From Planctomycetia bacterium (GTDB lineage: Bacteria; Planctomycetota; Planctomycetia; Planctomycetales; Planctomycetaceae), in NCBI GenBank assembly GCA_016200145.1, contig JACQFH010000023.1, forward strand, positions 1 to 33,953: a DNA stretch of 33,953 bases. The letters run 5' to 3'. Below the pieces are notes generated by a model. That model saw only the letters and a program-made list of their open reading frames with translations, was not told where the DNA came from and made no database searches. Of this stretch, positions 32,193-33,953 are shown piece after piece. The translations under genes and the position numbers were made by a program. Position 1 is the first letter of the stretch. Each line of letters begins with the position of its first letter.

Positions 32193-33953
32193 TCAACGTT
32201 TGGCTTTCACTTTGGGCGGCTCGGGCATTGACGCGAAGGGGTCTTCGATTTCCGCAACGCCGCGCCGCGCCTTGGGCTTGGCCTTCTTGCTCAGCACCAG
32301 GAAGTAATACGCTACCCCGCCGCCGGCCGCGAGCAATACGAGCACAATCACAAGGATCGTGCTGCCGCCCGAGGCCGCCTTGGGCTTCGCCTGCTCTTTC
32401 GCCTTTGGCGCTTTGGGCGCTGCCGCGGCCACCGATTCGTCGGGATCGCTGCCCGAAACTTCGGCAGAGGCTTTCGCCGCCGCGCGCTGCGCGTCGCGTT
32501 CTTCCTTCGAGATCGTCCGTTCGAGGTCGACGACCTCCTTGCCTTTCATTTCGTCCATTCCCAGTTCGAGCATCGCCTGCTCGACGCTGCGATACAACGT
32601 GTTGTATTTCGCCCAGGTCTCGGCGCCGCCAAGCTGCGGCAGCAGGGCCCGCGGACGCTTGATCGCGGTGAGCGCTTCACGGGTCAGAGTTTTGCGCTCC
32701 CCGGCGGCCGTCTGGGCCGCGGCGTACTTGAACCAGCACTGCGCGGCATTGAGGCTGGCGTCGAGATATTGTTTCTCGTATTCGGGTTTGGGGTTCGTCT
32801 GCAGGTTGACCTGCAGCTTTTCGGCCAGCCCCCCCCAGCCCCAGATCTTCGAATCTTCGGGAGTCTTCCCCTTCTTGGCCTTCTTGCCTCCCAGGATGGC
32901 GACCTGGAATTTATCGAGATGGTCGGCACCGCCGTAGGTTCCCCAGTCCTGAAAGAGCTGGGCCGCCTCTTCCTGCACGTCGATGGCCCGGCTCTTTTCC
33001 TTCAAGATCTCGACGATCAACTGGTGGGCCGCGTCGAACGACTTCTGCCGGCGCTTGCACTTCACGAGCTTGAGCTTCACGGCCAGGATGGCGGGGGCCG
33101 GAATCATGCCCGGCTTGGCCGTTTCGCCGTCGAGCAGCGACTGCACGGCGGCCGCCGCCTTGCCGAAGTAGCTTTCGGCCTTGGCCGAGTCGCCGGCTTC
33201 GAGCCCATCGCCAAGATTGCTGTACGTGTCGGCGACCCAGTTGAGCGTGTTGTAGTCGTGCCCTTCCGTGCGGTTGAACATGTCTTCGAGGAAAGTCTCG
33301 AACGATTTGAGCACTTCGCCCAACCGGGGGTCTTTGGCCGTCTGCAGGCGATGCACTTCTTTCTCGAGTTCTTTCCCCAGGTCGAGATAAACCTTGGTGA
33401 CCGAAGCACCGCCGCCGCCTGCCCCCACGATTTTTTCGAGCGTCTTCATCGCCGAGCGGGCGTTGTTGAGGTCCGACAGGCCCACGTAAGAGCGCAGCAG
33501 CACCTGCCCGTAGACCCAGCCGGCGAATTTGCGGCTCTTGATGCCCCCTTCCGCAGGCCGTTTCTGGTCGTCCCCTTCCGGAGCGGCAATCGCCGCGATC
33601 ACCGACAGCTTGCCGTCGGTGAGCACCGCCAGTGCTCCCTTGTAATCCCCCGACCCGTTCAGGATCGCGGCGTAATTGGCCTTGGCGGTGGTCAGGCTGA
33701 CCAGTTTGGCCTCGTCGTCTGGCGTAATCTGCGATTCGAATTTCGTGAGCGCCGCCTGCAGAATGCTCTGCGACTGCTTGACCATCGCGTCGAGTTCTTC
33801 CTTGGGCTTGCGCTCGGCCTCGGGGCGGACCGATTCATTCTGGAACGCGTACCACCACGCGTTGCCCGCGGCAAGCTGCGCTTCCAGGTACTGCGGCGCC
33901 GATTCCGGCACCTGCAGGTACCATTTTGCCGCCTCGGCGTAGTCCTGCGGCAC
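32193..33953 (-). CDS. TPR-rich membrane-anchored protein, N-terminus outside the window
   Basis: A partial gene: the frame is open to the window's last base and the N-terminus is not seen, so the residues given count from the window edge (586 visible). The body is helical with TPR-like units (DYAEAAKWYLQVPESAPQYL, AQLFQDWGTYGGADHLDKF). Residues about 480-530 are a charged, Ala/Lys/Pro-rich linker. One membrane segment (about 533-552, STILVIVLVLLAAGGGVAYY) is followed by a basic tail KKAKPKARR and a DPFASMPEPPK end. The basic tail after the membrane segment suggests that the TPR part faces the periplasm and the tail the cytoplasm. Likely cotranscribed with the smaller TPR gene downstream. Confidence 0.85.
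   Translation of the reverse strand: MPQDYAEAAKWYLQVPESAPQYLEAQLAAGNAWWYAFQNESVRPEAERKPKEELDAMVKQSQSILQAALTKFESQITPDDEAKLVSLTTAKANYAAILNGSGDYKGALAVLTDGKLSVIAAIAAPEGDDQKRPAEGGIKSRKFAGWVYGQVLLRSYVGLSDLNNARSAMKTLEKIVGAGGGGASVTKVYLDLGKELEKEVHRLQTAKDPRLGEVLKSFETFLEDMFNRTEGHDYNTLNWVADTYSNLGDGLEAGDSAKAESYFGKAAAAVQSLLDGETAKPGMIPAPAILAVKLKLVKCKRRQKSFDAAHQLIVEILKEKSRAIDVQEEAAQLFQDWGTYGGADHLDKFQVAILGGKKAKKGKTPEDSKIWGWGGLAEKLQVNLQTNPKPEYEKQYLDASLNAAQCWFKYAAAQTAAGERKTLTREALTAIKRPRALLPQLGGAETWAKYNTLYRSVEQAMLELGMDEMKGKEVVDLERTISKEERDAQRAAAKASAEVSGSDPDESVAAAAPKAPKAKEQAKPKAASGGSTILVIVLVLLAAGGGVAYYFLVLSKKAKPKARRGVAEIEDPFASMPEPPKVKAKR

Noticed and set aside
1-33953. tRNA, rRNA or riboswitch
   Set aside because: No cloverleaf, rRNA-like stretch or known riboswitch core was recognised by eye in the intergenic regions.

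Overview
The window looks like a piece of a planctomycete chromosome. Reasons: GC-rich DNA with short mixed-strand operons; two Tat-exported DUF1501 proteins; a DUF1573 protein with its CGCT motif; an ECF sigma factor next to a very large Ser/Thr kinase; many secreted sugar-related enzymes (sialate O-acetylesterase, BNR sialidase-like protein, Gfo/Idh/MocA oxidoreductase, xylose-isomerase-like protein); and dispersed intergenic hairpin repeats. The lineage is inferred from gene content only; there is no rRNA or other marker in the window.

Layout. 1-2629: minus-strand cluster of a small 83-aa protein, a secreted 223-aa protein (4-bp start/stop overlap) and a secreted DUF1573 protein. 2766-7102: ECF sigma factor (+) convergent with a 1242-aa kinase-TM-NACHT-like NTPase (-). 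7308-12291: two SAM methyltransferases (+) flanking a minus-strand pair, a secreted prolyl oligopeptidase and an EamA transporter. 12331-15708: LTxxQ-repeat periplasmic protein, a long palindrome, a DUF1501 protein and a secreted TolB-like propeller. 15728-20332: minus-strand block of zinc-ribbon protein, sialate O-acetylesterase, sugar isomerase-like protein, STAS protein and Gfo/Idh/MocA oxidoreductase. 20491-24635: plus-strand set of EEP-family phosphodiesterase, variant NagA, BNR protein and an unknown 303-aa protein. 24821-28040: Mn-type superoxide dismutase (-) divergent from a second DUF1501 protein and an APS kinase (cysC). 28180-33953: minus-strand series of a DacZ-like diadenylate cyclase, a secreted unknown, an SDR dehydrogenase and two TPR proteins, the last cut by the window edge.

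How the genes may work together. The enzymes at 16182-20332 and 20491-23722 (O-acetylesterase, isomerase, oxidoreductase, NagA-like deacetylase, sialidase-like propeller) suggest uptake and breakdown of amino sugars or acetylated/sialylated glycans; this is inference from families and gene order. The sigma factor, kinase, STAS protein and diadenylate cyclase are separate regulatory elements with no direct link visible here.

Most notable: the kinase-TM-NTPase fusion; an archaeal-type (pyruvate-kinase-like plus DAC) cyclic-di-AMP synthase with RHW in place of RHR; a NagA homologue that has lost the metal-binding Glu; and several families of intergenic inverted repeats, including a 49-bp element present twice in opposite orientation, each time between convergent genes. 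No tRNA, rRNA, CRISPR array, insertion sequence or phage gene was seen.
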